This document shows, in pieces, positions 8,952 through 18,614 of a stretch of DNA of 64,000 nucleotides. The notes under the pieces were generated by a model. It made no database searches. It was not told where the DNA came from and worked only from the letters and a program-made list of their open reading frames with translations. Positions within the stretch are counted from its first letter, which is position 1. Every line of letters begins with the position of its first letter. The DNA comes from UBA8752 sp002172485 (lineage in GTDB: Bacteria; Bacteroidota; Bacteroidia; Flavobacteriales_D; Sanyastnellaceae): NCBI GenBank assembly GCA_042089915.1, contig JBELJZ010000007.1, positions 33,980-97,979 on the forward strand. The letters are read 5' to 3'. The translations under genes and the position numbers were made by a program.

Positions 8952-9977
8952 ATGGGGCTGTTCAATTTCTTCATGCAGGAGATCGCCATCGATCTCGGCA
9001 CCGCCAACACGGTGATTTACTACGAAGATCAAGTCGTGGTGGATGAACCCTCCATCGTGGCCAAGGATCGGGCGTCCAACAAGACGGTCGCCATCGGGCG
9101 TCAGGCGCAGCAGATGCATGGCAAGACGCACGAGAACATCAAGACCGTGCGGCCCCTGAAGGACGGCGTGATTGCCGACTTCCAGAGTGCAGAGGACATG
9201 ATCAAGGGGATGATCCGTATGATCAACCAGCGCAAAAGCCTGTTCACACCCTCGTTGCGCATGGTCATTTGCATCCCCTCCGGCATCACGGAAGTGGAGA
9301 AGCGGGCCGTCAAGGACAGTGCGGAACACGCCGGTGCCAAAGAGGTCTTCCTGATCCACGAGCCCATGGCCGCCGCCATTGGTATTGGCATCGACGTCCA
9401 GGAACCCATGGGCAACATGATCATCGACATCGGCGGGGGCACCTCGGAGATTGCCGTGATCGCCCTCGGCGGTATCGTGACCGACAAGAACATCCGGGTC
9501 GCCGGAGATGAATTCACCCACGACATCGAGGAGTATATGCGCCGCCAGCACAACATCCTCGTTGGCGAACGCACCGCGGAACAGATCAAAATCGAGGTGG
9601 GCAGTGCGCTCACCGAACTCGATGAGCCGCCAGAGGACTACGCCGTGCGTGGCCGCGACTTGATGACGGGCATCCCCAAGGAAATCCTGGTCAGCTACGC
9701 GGAGATCGCCATGGCCCTCGACAAGTCCATCTCCAAGATTGAAGAGGCCATCCTGAGCTGCCTTGAGAACACCCCACCGGAGCTCTCTGCCGACATTTAC
9801 AAGACCGGCATTTACCTCGCCGGTGGTGGAGCATTGTTGCGCGGCCTCGACAAGCGCATCAGCTCAAAGACCCGCCTGCCAGTGCACGTGGCCGAAGAGC
9901 CGCTTCGCGCCGTCGCCCGGGGAACAGCGATTGCCCTGAAGAACGTCGAGAACTTCTCCTTCCTGATGCGCGAGTGA
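8952..9977 (+). CDS. mreB: rod shape-determining protein MreB
   Basis: Actin-like ATPase that forms membrane-bound filaments guiding the elongasome. The 341-residue product starts MGLFNFFMQEIAIDLGTANT, the amphipathic N-terminus plus phosphate-1 motif typical of Bacteroidota MreB. The phosphate-2 motif (IIDIGGGTSEIAVIALGG) and the adenosine motif (GIYLAGGGALLRGLD) are intact. The start at 8952 is chosen over the upstream ATG at 8928, which adds eight unconserved residues. It is followed by mreC 13 bases later. Confidence 0.97.
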   Translation: MGLFNFFMQEIAIDLGTANTVIYYEDQVVVDEPSIVAKDRASNKTVAIGRQAQQMHGKTHENIKTVRPLKDGVIADFQSAEDMIKGMIRMINQRKSLFTPSLRMVICIPSGITEVEKRAVKDSAEHAGAKEVFLIHEPMAAAIGIGIDVQEPMGNMIIDIGGGTSEIAVIALGGIVTDKNIRVAGDEFTHDIEEYMRRQHNILVGERTAEQIKIEVGSALTELDEPPEDYAVRGRDLMTGIPKEILVSYAEIAMALDKSISKIEEAILSCLENTPPELSADIYKTGIYLAGGGALLRGLDKRISSKTRLPVHVAEEPLRAVARGTAIALKNVENFSFLMRE

Positions 9978-9990
9978 GACCGGACCGCCG

Positions 9991-10800
9991 ATGCGCAACC
10001 TCTGGCTCCTCCTCCAACGTCACGCCTTCTTCCTCGCCTTCATCGCGTTGCTGGGCTTGTCCCTGTCGGTCCTGGTGCGCCATGATGGCAGCGCCCGCTC
10101 CAGTTGGTTTGCCTTGACCGGCGGAGCTTCGGCGTCCCTTGAAGCGCAACGCCGACAGTGGTCCGACTATCTCCAGCTCGCCGAACGCAATGCGGTCCTG
10201 TCGGAGGAAAATGCCGCGCTGCGGTCCCGCCTGCTTTCCCTCAAGATGTCCGGGGTGTGGAAGGCGGACTCCAGCCTGGGGTGGCGGTCGCGGGCGGGCG
10301 TGCTCATCAAGGCGCCTGACGGATTGCCCTCCACCATGGCTTTGGCACGGCTCGGAGCCGCGGACAGCATCCACATTGGAGATGGCGTGTTGGCTTCCGG
10401 TGTCGCCTTCGGCACGGTCGTCGACGTCGGGGAGCGTTACAGCCGCATCTTGCCACTGCTCAACACGGCGGGCACGTGGAGCTGTCGCATCGGCCGCAAT
10501 GGTGCGGTGGCACCCCTCCGCTGGGATGGTCGCGATCCGGAGCGATTTCAATTGTATGACGTGCCCCGTTATGCGACCGCCCATCCGGGCGACACCGTGT
10601 ACACCTCTGGTTTTGACCTGCGGTTCCCGGATGGCATTCCCGTGGGGACGGTTCAGACGACCTCCCAAGCGGGCTCGGACTTCCAGCAAGTGCAGGTCGC
10701 TCCCCTCCTCGATTTCACCTCCGCCCGACACCTCGAATTCCTCGCCCCCTTGGGCAGCGTGGAACGCGATGTCCTGGCCCAACCGTTGCGCACGCCATGA
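9991..10800 (+). CDS. mreC: rod shape-determining protein MreC
   Basis: Bitopic membrane scaffold linking MreB filaments with RodA/PBP2. The 269-residue protein has one N-terminal transmembrane helix (about 13-29), a coiled-coil (about 50-85, with LSEENAALRSRL) and the two beta domains of MreC (about 100-260). It lacks the long C-terminal extensions of some MreC proteins. It overlaps mreD by four bases (ATGA). Confidence 0.93.
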   Translation: MRNLWLLLQRHAFFLAFIALLGLSLSVLVRHDGSARSSWFALTGGASASLEAQRRQWSDYLQLAERNAVLSEENAALRSRLLSLKMSGVWKADSSLGWRSRAGVLIKAPDGLPSTMALARLGAADSIHIGDGVLASGVAFGTVVDVGERYSRILPLLNTAGTWSCRIGRNGAVAPLRWDGRDPERFQLYDVPRYATAHPGDTVYTSGFDLRFPDGIPVGTVQTTSQAGSDFQQVQVAPLLDFTSARHLEFLAPLGSVERDVLAQPLRTP

Positions 10801-11303
10801 TGGTCCTGAGGATGGTCTTATTGGTGGTCCTACACGCCATGCTGCTGGCGGACGTGGCGCCTTTCGGACAATGGACCCGCCCCCAATGGGCGCTGTGGGC
10901 ACTCTTCATGGTGCCCCCACAAATCGGGCCTTTCACCAAACTTCTGGCCGGGTTTGGATTGGGCCTTGCCCTGGACATTGCGATGGGCACCTATGGACAC
11001 CACATGGTGGCTGGTACCGTTCTGGGTGGCTTTTTGCCCACCCTGCACCAACTGTTGTCCCCGCGTGAAGGCTACGAAGTCACGCAACGGCCCAATTTCC
11101 GGGACCTTGGAGCGAACTGGGTGATCGTCACCACCTTCATCGGCGCGCTGGTCTTCCATTTGACCCTGGCCGTGGTCGACACGTGGCACGCCCACTTGAT
11201 GATCGGGGCCCTCGCCCCCGCTGTGACCAGTGCGGCCTGGACCACGGCCTGCTGCCTCCTTCTTCACCTGCTCGCTGCGCCGAGCCGCACTAGAACCAGC
11301 TGA
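10797..11303 (+). CDS. mreD: rod shape-determining membrane protein MreD
   Basis: A 168-residue polytopic membrane protein with about five hydrophobic helices. It is assigned by size, topology and its place between mreC and mrdA; MreD sequences are poorly conserved. It probably stabilises the MreC/RodA/PBP2 complex. It starts ATG-ATG within the mreC stop (ATGA) and its own TGA overlaps the mrdA start by one base, so mreC-mreD-mrdA are translationally coupled. Confidence 0.85.
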   Translation: MMVLRMVLLVVLHAMLLADVAPFGQWTRPQWALWALFMVPPQIGPFTKLLAGFGLGLALDIAMGTYGHHMVAGTVLGGFLPTLHQLLSPREGYEVTQRPNFRDLGANWVIVTTFIGALVFHLTLAVVDTWHAHLMIGALAPAVTSAAWTTACCLLLHLLAAPSRTRTS

Positions 11304-13141
11304 TGGACGCGCGGTACAGAACAGTCATCCTGTTGGTGATTTTCTTCGTCAGCGCCTTCGCGGTCCGACTGGCGACCCTGCAATTGGGGTCCTCTGAATG
11401 GAAGGAGAAAGCAGAAGCCCTGACCAGTGACCGGTACACCATTCCTCCGAGTCGCGGCCAACTGTTTGACCGCCACGGCGAACTCATGGTAGGCTCCAAA
11501 GCCACCCACGATTTGATGGTACTCCCCAAGGCCTTGCCCAAGGAAGAAGGGTGGGAAGCCGACGCCGCACGTTGGGCCGGGATGCCCCTCGACGATTTCG
11601 AGGCTGCCGTCCAAAAGGCGCGTCGCTACAGCATCCACAAAGCCTCCACCGTCCGCAAGGGCTTGACCATCCGGGAGCACGCCCTGATGGCAGCCGAACT
11701 CCACCGGTACCCGGGTTTCAGCTTTCGGACCCGCCCCGTCCGCAACCACCTGCACAACGCAGCGGGCCATCTCATCGGGGAGTATGCCGAGACCTCCGCG
11801 GAAGATTTGTCATCCGATCCCTTCTACAAGCTGGGAGACCGCATTGGACGCAGCGGATTGGAAAAAGTCTATGAACTGGAATTGCGCGGCGTGAAGGGCC
11901 GGGAGTCCGTCTTCGTCGATGCGCGAAACCGGATCCGGGACACCAGTGCGGTGCAAGACGGAGACCGGCCCGCGGAACCGGGATTGGACCTCCAATTGAC
12001 CCTCGACCTCGATCTACAACTCCTGGCCGAAACCCTGATGAAAGGCAAGAAGGGCAGCGTCGTGGCCATCGAACCTGCAACCGGTGAAGTCCTCGCCTTG
12101 GTGTCGGCCCCGAGCTTCGAACCCAGCCGACTGGTCGGAGCGGAGCGCGGGCGGTACTACCGTGAACTGCTCAAAGATGCCGACAAGCCCCTCTTCAACC
12201 GCGCAATCAAAGCCACATATCGGCCCGGCTCCATCTGGAAAATGGTGCAGGGATTGGTCGCCTTGGACGAAGGCCGCATCCGCCCTTCCACCCGCTTCGA
12301 CTGTGACCGGAACCTGATCGGATGCCATGGCCCGCACACGTTTGATAACCTCAGTGATGCCGTGGTCCACAGCTGCAACCCCTACTTCTACCGCACCATG
12401 CAACGCGTCGTCACCGCAGGCCAAGGTGCGGGACGCTTCGAGCGGGCCGCCAATGGGCTGGACCATTGGCGCGAGCGCGTCACGGCCTTTGGTTTCGGCA
12501 CCCAACTCAGCGCGAGGTTGCCCGGAACCTCGAAGGGCAACGTCCCGGGCAGCGCGTATTACGATGGCATCTACGGCCACCGCAGATGGGACTTTGGCAC
12601 CATCTATTCCATTTCCATCGGGGAGGGTGAATTGCTCAGTACTCCATTGCAAATGGCCAACCTGGCCGCCATCCTCGCCAACCGTGGCTGGTACCATCAA
12701 CCCCACTACGTTCGCGACATGGGCGGAAAGGGCAAACCTTCGGGACTGGGCGTCCGCATGGAAACCGGCGTGGAGGCGCGACACTTCACCCCCATCGTAC
12801 AGGCCATGCGCAACGTGGTGGACGAACCGACCGGGACCGGACGCCGGGCGCGCATCGATGGGGTCAGCGTCTGCGGCAAAACGGGAACCGTGCAGGACGA
12901 ACCCCGCAAGGACCACTCGGTATTCATGGCGTTCGCCCCCATGGAAGCCCCCCAGATTGCCTTGAGTGTCTACGTCGAGAACAGCGGATTCGGAGGGGAG
13001 TGGGCCGCGCCCATCTCCGCCATCCTCATCGAGCAACACGTCCTCGGAGGGGTGCGGGACAGCACCCGCCTTGCCCGCATCCTGGAGGCGGACCTCAGCG
13101 ATCCTTACCCCGAGCCGGAGTCCGACGATCCGGTGGAGTGA
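11303..13141 (+). CDS. mrdA: penicillin-binding protein 2 (peptidoglycan transpeptidase)
   Basis: Class B PBP that crosslinks peptidoglycan during lateral growth with RodA. The 612-residue protein has one N-terminal membrane anchor (about 7-25), the pedestal/dimerisation region starting at RGQLFDRHGE, and a C-terminal transpeptidase with all three motifs: SIWK (Ser310 nucleophile, Lys313), SCN (357-359) and KTG (526-528). It lies directly behind mreD (one-base overlap). Its usual partner rodA is not downstream in the same direction but lies convergent, starting seven bases beyond its stop. Confidence 0.96.
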   Translation: MDARYRTVILLVIFFVSAFAVRLATLQLGSSEWKEKAEALTSDRYTIPPSRGQLFDRHGELMVGSKATHDLMVLPKALPKEEGWEADAARWAGMPLDDFEAAVQKARRYSIHKASTVRKGLTIREHALMAAELHRYPGFSFRTRPVRNHLHNAAGHLIGEYAETSAEDLSSDPFYKLGDRIGRSGLEKVYELELRGVKGRESVFVDARNRIRDTSAVQDGDRPAEPGLDLQLTLDLDLQLLAETLMKGKKGSVVAIEPATGEVLALVSAPSFEPSRLVGAERGRYYRELLKDADKPLFNRAIKATYRPGSIWKMVQGLVALDEGRIRPSTRFDCDRNLIGCHGPHTFDNLSDAVVHSCNPYFYRTMQRVVTAGQGAGRFERAANGLDHWRERVTAFGFGTQLSARLPGTSKGNVPGSAYYDGIYGHRRWDFGTIYSISIGEGELLSTPLQMANLAAILANRGWYHQPHYVRDMGGKGKPSGLGVRMETGVEARHFTPIVQAMRNVVDEPTGTGRRARIDGVSVCGKTGTVQDEPRKDHSVFMAFAPMEAPQIALSVYVENSGFGGEWAAPISAILIEQHVLGGVRDSTRLARILEADLSDPYPEPESDDPVE

Positions 13142-13148
13142 CCCCCCC

Positions 13149-14471
13149 TCAACGGAGCACGGTGAACCGCTCCGCGTCCAATCGGAGCAGGACCGCCACC
13201 ATGATGGAGAAGGCCATGAAGCTCGACCCGCCATAACTCATGAACGGCAGCGGAATGCCGATGACGGGAACCAGCCCCAGCACCATGCCGACATTGATGA
13301 GGAGGTGCATGAAAAGAATGCCCCCCAACGCATAGGCATACACCCTGGTGAACCGACTTCGTTGCCGTTCGCCAAGGAAGAAAATGCGCATCAAGAAGGC
13401 CGCATAGAGCAGAAGGAACAAGATGGCGCCCACGAAGCCCCGCTCCTCGGACCATTTGCAGAAGATGAAGTCGGTCTCCTGCTCTGGAACGAACCCATAT
13501 CCTGTCATCGGCCCTTCACGCCACCCCTTGCCTGTCAGTCCGCCAGATCCAATGGACGTCTTGGCGTGCCGGATGTTGTAATCAGCATCGGGATTGCTCA
13601 CGTCCAAGCCGAACAACACGTGGATGCGCTCTTTCTGGTGGGGCTTCAGCACGTCTTCCAGGGCAACGTGCAGCGCAAACGAATACATCAAGGCAGCTAG
13701 TCCGATCACGCCCGCCGTGCGGACTGTGCGGGTCCGGTAACGCGGCAAGGTGGCACTCCGCACAATGGCAGTCACCGCAACGCACACCAGGAAAAAAACG
13801 ACAGCGAACGCTCCGTATCCCGAACGCACGCCCAAACCGGGAATGTCGATCTCCGACGCCCCGGTCAAAATGGTCAGTACCGCCATGACGATGGCCGCAA
13901 ACCCAGCAATCAGAACCGCACCCGTCATGCCCTCCCGGTACAAGGCGAACACGAAACCGACGAAGACCAAAACCGTGCCCGCATCCGGTTGCAACAAGAT
14001 CAAACCGGCTGGAACCCCGATGATGGCCAACGACCGAAGTCGGTTCGACCACCCCTTCCAACCATCCCGCGTCCCGAGAAACCACGCCAATGCCATGGCG
14101 GTTCCGAGCTTGGCGAACTCTGAAGGCTGTATGCCGAAGCCGCCCACGCCAAACCACGAGCGCGCGCCACCCACTTTCTTTCCGATGACGAGGACAGCTG
14201 CACAGAGGCCCAGCTGAATGGCGTAATTCAACCACGCCGTGCGGATGAAGAATTCGCCCTCCACCTGCAAAATCAAAGCGCCCAACAGCAAACTCACGAC
14301 GAGCCACAGGGCCTGTTTGCCGTGCAGGGTGCCCAGCGACCATTCCACCGCGCCCTCCAGGCCTGTGGACGCGGACACGAGGTTCCACCAGCCAAGCCCG
14401 GCGAGCAGAAGAAACAGGACGACCGTCAGGCCGTCCAGATTGGAGGCGATGCGTTGGGTCCTCGCCGGCAC
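13149..14471 (-). CDS. rodA: RodA, SEDS peptidoglycan glycosyltransferase
   Basis: Polymerises lipid II into glycan strands for cell elongation, in complex with PBP2. The 440-residue product has about ten transmembrane helices and SEDS signatures: GGARSWFGVGGFGIQPSEFAK, LLQPDAGT, and the C-terminal IPLPFMSYGGSS. It is on the opposite strand to mrdA (convergent, seven bases between stops) and begins three bases after odhB ends, so it is probably transcribed with odhA-odhB. This separates it transcriptionally from the mre/mrdA genes. See finding. Confidence 0.95.
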   Translation of the reverse strand: MPARTQRIASNLDGLTVVLFLLLAGLGWWNLVSASTGLEGAVEWSLGTLHGKQALWLVVSLLLGALILQVEGEFFIRTAWLNYAIQLGLCAAVLVIGKKVGGARSWFGVGGFGIQPSEFAKLGTAMALAWFLGTRDGWKGWSNRLRSLAIIGVPAGLILLQPDAGTVLVFVGFVFALYREGMTGAVLIAGFAAIVMAVLTILTGASEIDIPGLGVRSGYGAFAVVFFLVCVAVTAIVRSATLPRYRTRTVRTAGVIGLAALMYSFALHVALEDVLKPHQKERIHVLFGLDVSNPDADYNIRHAKTSIGSGGLTGKGWREGPMTGYGFVPEQETDFIFCKWSEERGFVGAILFLLLYAAFLMRIFFLGERQRSRFTRVYAYALGGILFMHLLINVGMVLGLVPVIGIPLPFMSYGGSSFMAFSIMVAVLLRLDAERFTVLR

Positions 14472-14474
14472 GAA

Positions 14475-15734
14475 TCAGAGCCCCAAGAGGACTTCCATCG
14501 GGTCCTTGGAGCCAAACAGCATCCGCTCGGGATTCTCGAGCATCTCTTTCACCGCGACGAGGAAGCTCACGCTCTCCTTGCCGTCGATGATGCGGTGGTC
14601 GTAGCTCAATGCCACGTACATGATGGGGCGAATCTCCACCTGGCCGTGGATGGCCACCGGACGCTCCACAATGTTGTGCATGCCGAGGATGGCGCTCTGC
14701 GGCGGATTGATGATGGGGGTCGACAGCATCGAACCGAAGACGCCGCCGTTGGTGATGGTGAACGTACCACCGGTCATCTCATCCACCGTGATTTCTCCAT
14801 CGCGGGCGCGGATGGCAAGCCGCTTGATCTCGGCCTCGATCTGGTCGAGGCTCATGGACTCGGCGTTCCGCACGACGGGGACCATGAGGCCCTTGGGCGA
14901 GCTCACAGCGATGCCAATGTCCGCGTAATCGTGCAGGACCATTTCCTTGCCGTCGATCATCGCGTTGACCGCCGGGTAGAGCTCGAGGGCCGCCGTCACG
15001 GCCTTGGTGAAAAAGCCCATGAACCCCAAGCCCACACCGTGCTGCTCCTTGAAGGCCTGCTTGTACTTCTTGCGGAGGTCCATGATGGGCTTCATGTCCA
15101 CCTCGTTGAAAGTGGTCAACATGGCCGTCTCGTTTTTAACGCCGACCAGGCGCTCCGCCACCTTGCGGCGCAGCATACTCATCTTTTCGCGGCGCTGTTC
15201 GCGGCTGCCGGACCAGCCTGCACCCGGCAGCTCAGGCTGCGGAATGCCCTTGGCCATGGCTGTCAGAACGTCCTGCTTCAGGATGCGGCCTCCGGGGCCC
15301 GTTCCCGCCACTTGACCTGCCTGCAGTCCACTCTCGTCCATCAGCTTGCGGGCGGCCGGAGACGGGTGACCGGCTGCATGGCCTTCCAGAGCTGGAGTCG
15401 CCGCGGGGGCCGGAGCGGGTGCGGGGGCGGGTGCGGGGGCAGCAGTGGGGGCTGGAGCGGCAGCGGGGGCCGGAGGCGCATCAGCGGGGGCCTCGGCATC
15501 CGTGTCGATGAGGCACACCACAGCGCCCACGGCAACGGCGTCGCCTTCTTCGGCCTTCAGGGTAATGGTGCCGGACATTTCAGCCGGCAGTTCCAAGGTG
15601 GCCTTGTCGCTGTCGACTTCAGCGATCGCCTGGTCCTTGAAGACATAGTCCCCGTCGGAGACGAGCCAAGCGGCGATTTCCACTTCCGAGATGGACTCCC
15701 CGGGACTGGGGACCTTCATTTCGAGGATGGGCAT
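14475..15734 (-). CDS. odhB: 2-oxoglutarate dehydrogenase E2 (dihydrolipoyllysine succinyltransferase)
   Basis: Core of the 2-oxoglutarate dehydrogenase complex, transferring succinyl from lipoyl-lysine to CoA in the TCA cycle. Domains: one lipoyl domain (1-78, lipoylated Lys44 in EVDSDKATLEL), an Ala/Pro linker (80-116), the peripheral subunit-binding domain (about 123-160, GPGGRILKQDV) and the catalytic domain (about 190-419) with SYDHRIIDG (His380, Asp384). E2o rather than E2p because it follows odhA by 39 bases. The E3 subunit is probably lpd at 23089. Confidence 0.95.
   Translation of the reverse strand: MPILEMKVPSPGESISEVEIAAWLVSDGDYVFKDQAIAEVDSDKATLELPAEMSGTITLKAEEGDAVAVGAVVCLIDTDAEAPADAPPAPAAAPAPTAAPAPAPAPAPAPAATPALEGHAAGHPSPAARKLMDESGLQAGQVAGTGPGGRILKQDVLTAMAKGIPQPELPGAGWSGSREQRREKMSMLRRKVAERLVGVKNETAMLTTFNEVDMKPIMDLRKKYKQAFKEQHGVGLGFMGFFTKAVTAALELYPAVNAMIDGKEMVLHDYADIGIAVSSPKGLMVPVVRNAESMSLDQIEAEIKRLAIRARDGEITVDEMTGGTFTITNGGVFGSMLSTPIINPPQSAILGMHNIVERPVAIHGQVEIRPIMYVALSYDHRIIDGKESVSFLVAVKEMLENPERMLFGSKDPMEVLLGL
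15387..15497 (-). repeat. Ala/Pro-rich low-complexity linker within odhB
   Basis: Residues 80-116 of OdhB consist almost only of Ala and Pro (AP dipeptide runs), giving a GC-rich, near-repetitive DNA tract. It is the swinging-arm linker between the lipoyl and subunit-binding domains, not a mobile or structural DNA repeat. Confidence 0.85.
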
Positions 15735-15773
15735 GGGGTGTGGGTCAGTGGGATGAATCGAAGGGAAAGGTCG

Positions 15774-18524
15774 TCAACCAAGCTGGAAAATGGAATCAAT
15801 GACGGCCTGATGGCGCTCGGCGTGCACCATTGGGCTTCCAGCAGCCGGGCTGGCGGATTCTGGCCGGGCGAAAAAGCGGGTCACGCCCGGTCCGAAGCGG
15901 TGCAAGTGCGCGAAGGCGCCCATGTTGGACGGCTCTTCCTGCGCCCAGCACAGGGTGGCGCCCTCGTAGCGATCGAGGACGGCGCCTAGCTCGGCGGTGG
16001 GGAACGGGTACAGCTGCTCGAGTCGGACCAACGCGATGTGGTCCATCTCGCCGGCTTGCACCCGCTTCTTCCGCTCCTCGAGCAGGTCGTAGTAGAATTT
16101 GCCCGAGCACAGCACCACGTGCTTCACACTGTCCGCGGAGCTGCCGGCGCGCTGCGGGTCGTCGATCACCGCCTGGAACTTGCCTTCAGCGAGGTCGGCC
16201 ATGGTGCTCACGGCATCCGGGTAACGGAGCAGTTTCTTAGGGGTGAACACCACCAACGGCTTCCGGAAGGGGCGCAACACCTGACGGCGCAGCAAATGGA
16301 AATGGTTGGCCGGCGTGGTGGGGTTGGCCACCTGCATGTTGTCCTGCGCACAGAGCTGCAGGTAGCGCTCCATGCGGCCGCTGGAGTGCTCGCTGCCCAT
16401 GCCTTCATAGCCGTGCGGCAGAAAGAGGGTCAGGCCATTCGGAGCATTCCACTTGTCCTCCCCGGCGGAAAGGAATTGATCGATGATGATCTGCGCTCCA
16501 TTGTTGAAGTCGCCGAACTGCGCCTCCCAGATGGTCAGGCCTTCGGGGGTACCGTATGCATAGCCGAAATCGAAACCCATCACCCCGTATTCACTGAGGT
16601 TGGAGTTGTAGATGGAGAGGCTCTCCTGGCCTTCTTCGAGGTGGTTCAATGGAATCCGCTCTTCCTCGGTGTCCTCGGTCTTCACCACGGCATGGCGGTG
16701 GCTGAAGGTGCCGCGCTCCACGTCCTGGCCGCTGACCCGGACGGGATGTCCCTCCACCAGCAAGGTGCCGTATGCGAGCAATTCGCCGAGGCCCCAGTCC
16801 AGGCGGTCTTCCCCAATCATGGTCCGGCGATCCTTGAACAGCTTCATGACCTTCCGGAAGTACTTCTTGTCCTCATGCAGGCTGCACAGGGCATCTGCGA
16901 GGCGGCCCAGCCGCTCCCGGTCGAATCCGGTCCACACCTCCATGGCGTCGTCACCGGGCTGCTTCATCCGGTAGTCCTGCCACAGTCCGTCGAGGAAATT
17001 GGTCACGTGGATCTTCTCCGCCGACTTGGCCTGTTCCATGGCGGCGTCCAGCTTGTTCTCGACCTCGGCGCGCATCGCATCGGCGGCGTTGCGGTCCATC
17101 AGGCCCTCTGACTCGAGCTGCTGCAGGTAAATCTCACGGGCGTTGTAGTGCTGCTGGATCGCCTTGTACAGCTTGGGCTGGGTGAACTTGGGCTCATCGC
17201 CCTCGTTGTGTCCGTATTTCCGGTAGCCGAGCAGGTCGATGAAGACGTCCCGGTGCCAGCGCTGGCGGTATTCCAAGGCGATGCGCACCGCGGTCACCAC
17301 CGCTTCGGCATCGTCCGCATTGACGTGGAACACCGGGCAGTGTGTGGCCTTGGCCACGTCCGTGCAATAGGTGCTGGATCGCGCGTCGAGGTAGTTCGTG
17401 GTGAAGCCGACCTGGTTGTTGACCACGAGGTGAATCGTGCCCCCCGTGCGGTAGCCATCGAGCTGGGCCATCTGGACCACCTCGTACACCACGCCCTGTC
17501 CCGCCACGGCAGCGTCGCCGTGCACCAGGATGGGTACCACCGCATCCTCGGCGTGGTGTTCACGGTCAATCCGGGCACGGGCGATGCCCTCCACCACCGG
17601 GTCCACAGCCTCCAAATGGGAGGGGTTGGGCGCCAGCGTGATGTGGACCGGCTTGCCGGTGTCGGCCATGAGGTCCGTGCTGTAGCCCATGTGGTACTTC
17701 ACGTCGCCGTCAAAGTCCTCCCCGTGATCGTAGGCCTTGCCCGCGAACTCCTCGAAAATGTCGGTGTACGGCTTGTTGAGGATGTGGGCCAAGGTGTTCA
17801 GGCGGCCGCGGTGGGCCATGCCGATGATGAACTCCTTGGCGCCCAACTCGGTGCCGCGCTCCACGATGGCGTCCAGCGCCGGGAGCATGCTTTCTCCCCC
17901 CTCCACGCTGAAGCGCTTCTGGCCCACGAATTTCTTCTGGAGAAACTCCTCGAACACCGTGGCCTGATTGAGCTTCTTGAAGATCTGCTTCTTCTCCTCC
18001 GCGCTCAGCACGGGACGGTTGGCGAGCTCAATGTGCTCCTTGAACCAGGTCCAACGCTCCGGCTCGCGGATGTACATGTACTCGATGCCAATGCTGTGGC
18101 AGTAGGTCTCCTCCAGGTGGGCGATGATGTCGCGCAGGGACGCCGGGCCGATGCCGACCTCACTGCCCGCTTCAAACACCGTGTCGAGGTCCGATTCCTC
18201 CAGCCCGAAGTGGGCGATGCTGAGGTCAGGGCGGTAATCACGGCGTTCCCGGACCGGATTGGTCTTGGTGAAGAGATGACCGCGGGTGCGGTAAGCATGA
18301 ATCAAGTTGATTACCCGGAATTCCTTGGGACCCATTGCGGCCCCAGACGACCCGGTGGAACCGCCCTCAAGGGCGTCCTCGCCATAGACGCGCTGGGCAA
18401 AGTCGAAACCGAGGAAAAAGTGCCGCCACGTCGGGTCTACCGAATTCGGGTCGGAGAGAAACTTCCGATACAGGGCCTCGATGGCGGCCGGCTCGGCGTT
18501 GCTCAGGTGTGAATGGAGGTCCAT
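15774..18524 (-). CDS. odhA: 2-oxoglutarate dehydrogenase E1 component
   Basis: ThDP-dependent decarboxylase that feeds succinyl groups to OdhB. The 916-residue protein has the E1o N-terminal E2-binding helix (NAEPAAIEALYRKFLSDP), the ThDP-Mg motif HGDAAVAGQG...LVVNNQVGFT and the C-terminal transketolase domain (DFGYAYGTPEGLTIWEAQFG). Length fits E1o (about 900-940), not E1p. The start is set at 18524, where conservation begins; ten upstream in-frame residues are not family-like. A perfect TACCTTTG -7 box lies 19 bases before this ATG. Confidence 0.96.
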   Translation of the reverse strand: MDLHSHLSNAEPAAIEALYRKFLSDPNSVDPTWRHFFLGFDFAQRVYGEDALEGGSTGSSGAAMGPKEFRVINLIHAYRTRGHLFTKTNPVRERRDYRPDLSIAHFGLEESDLDTVFEAGSEVGIGPASLRDIIAHLEETYCHSIGIEYMYIREPERWTWFKEHIELANRPVLSAEEKKQIFKKLNQATVFEEFLQKKFVGQKRFSVEGGESMLPALDAIVERGTELGAKEFIIGMAHRGRLNTLAHILNKPYTDIFEEFAGKAYDHGEDFDGDVKYHMGYSTDLMADTGKPVHITLAPNPSHLEAVDPVVEGIARARIDREHHAEDAVVPILVHGDAAVAGQGVVYEVVQMAQLDGYRTGGTIHLVVNNQVGFTTNYLDARSSTYCTDVAKATHCPVFHVNADDAEAVVTAVRIALEYRQRWHRDVFIDLLGYRKYGHNEGDEPKFTQPKLYKAIQQHYNAREIYLQQLESEGLMDRNAADAMRAEVENKLDAAMEQAKSAEKIHVTNFLDGLWQDYRMKQPGDDAMEVWTGFDRERLGRLADALCSLHEDKKYFRKVMKLFKDRRTMIGEDRLDWGLGELLAYGTLLVEGHPVRVSGQDVERGTFSHRHAVVKTEDTEEERIPLNHLEEGQESLSIYNSNLSEYGVMGFDFGYAYGTPEGLTIWEAQFGDFNNGAQIIIDQFLSAGEDKWNAPNGLTLFLPHGYEGMGSEHSSGRMERYLQLCAQDNMQVANPTTPANHFHLLRRQVLRPFRKPLVVFTPKKLLRYPDAVSTMADLAEGKFQAVIDDPQRAGSSADSVKHVVLCSGKFYYDLLEERKKRVQAGEMDHIALVRLEQLYPFPTAELGAVLDRYEGATLCWAQEEPSNMGAFAHLHRFGPGVTRFFARPESASPAAGSPMVHAERHQAVIDSIFQLG

Positions 18525-18543
18525 TGATTCGCTGTGCGACCCA

Positions 18544-18551
18544 CAAAGGTA
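18544..18551 (-). promoter_or_regulatory. -7 box (TACCTTTG) for odhA
   Basis: Exact match to TAnnTTTG on the minus strand, 19 bases before the odhA ATG and inside the 90-base gap after the polyprenyl synthetase gene. It suggests odhA-odhB-rodA has its own promoter. A short ACCGGG/CCCGGT inverted repeat just upstream has no T-tract. Confidence 0.5.
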
Positions 18552-18614
18552 CACCGGGCATCCGGGCGGAACACCCGGTTGGGCCTCAGGTTGCCCACCA
18601 TTGGAGCCGGTCTT

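Noticed and set aside
15387..15497. GC-rich near-repetitive tract, first considered a tandem repeat or recombination site
   Set aside because: It encodes the Ala/Pro linker of OdhB, which explains the repetition.
18552..18576. Inverted repeat between the polyprenyl synthetase and odhA, considered as a terminator
   Set aside because: The stem is short and no T-tract follows on the minus strand; a promoter box lies there instead.
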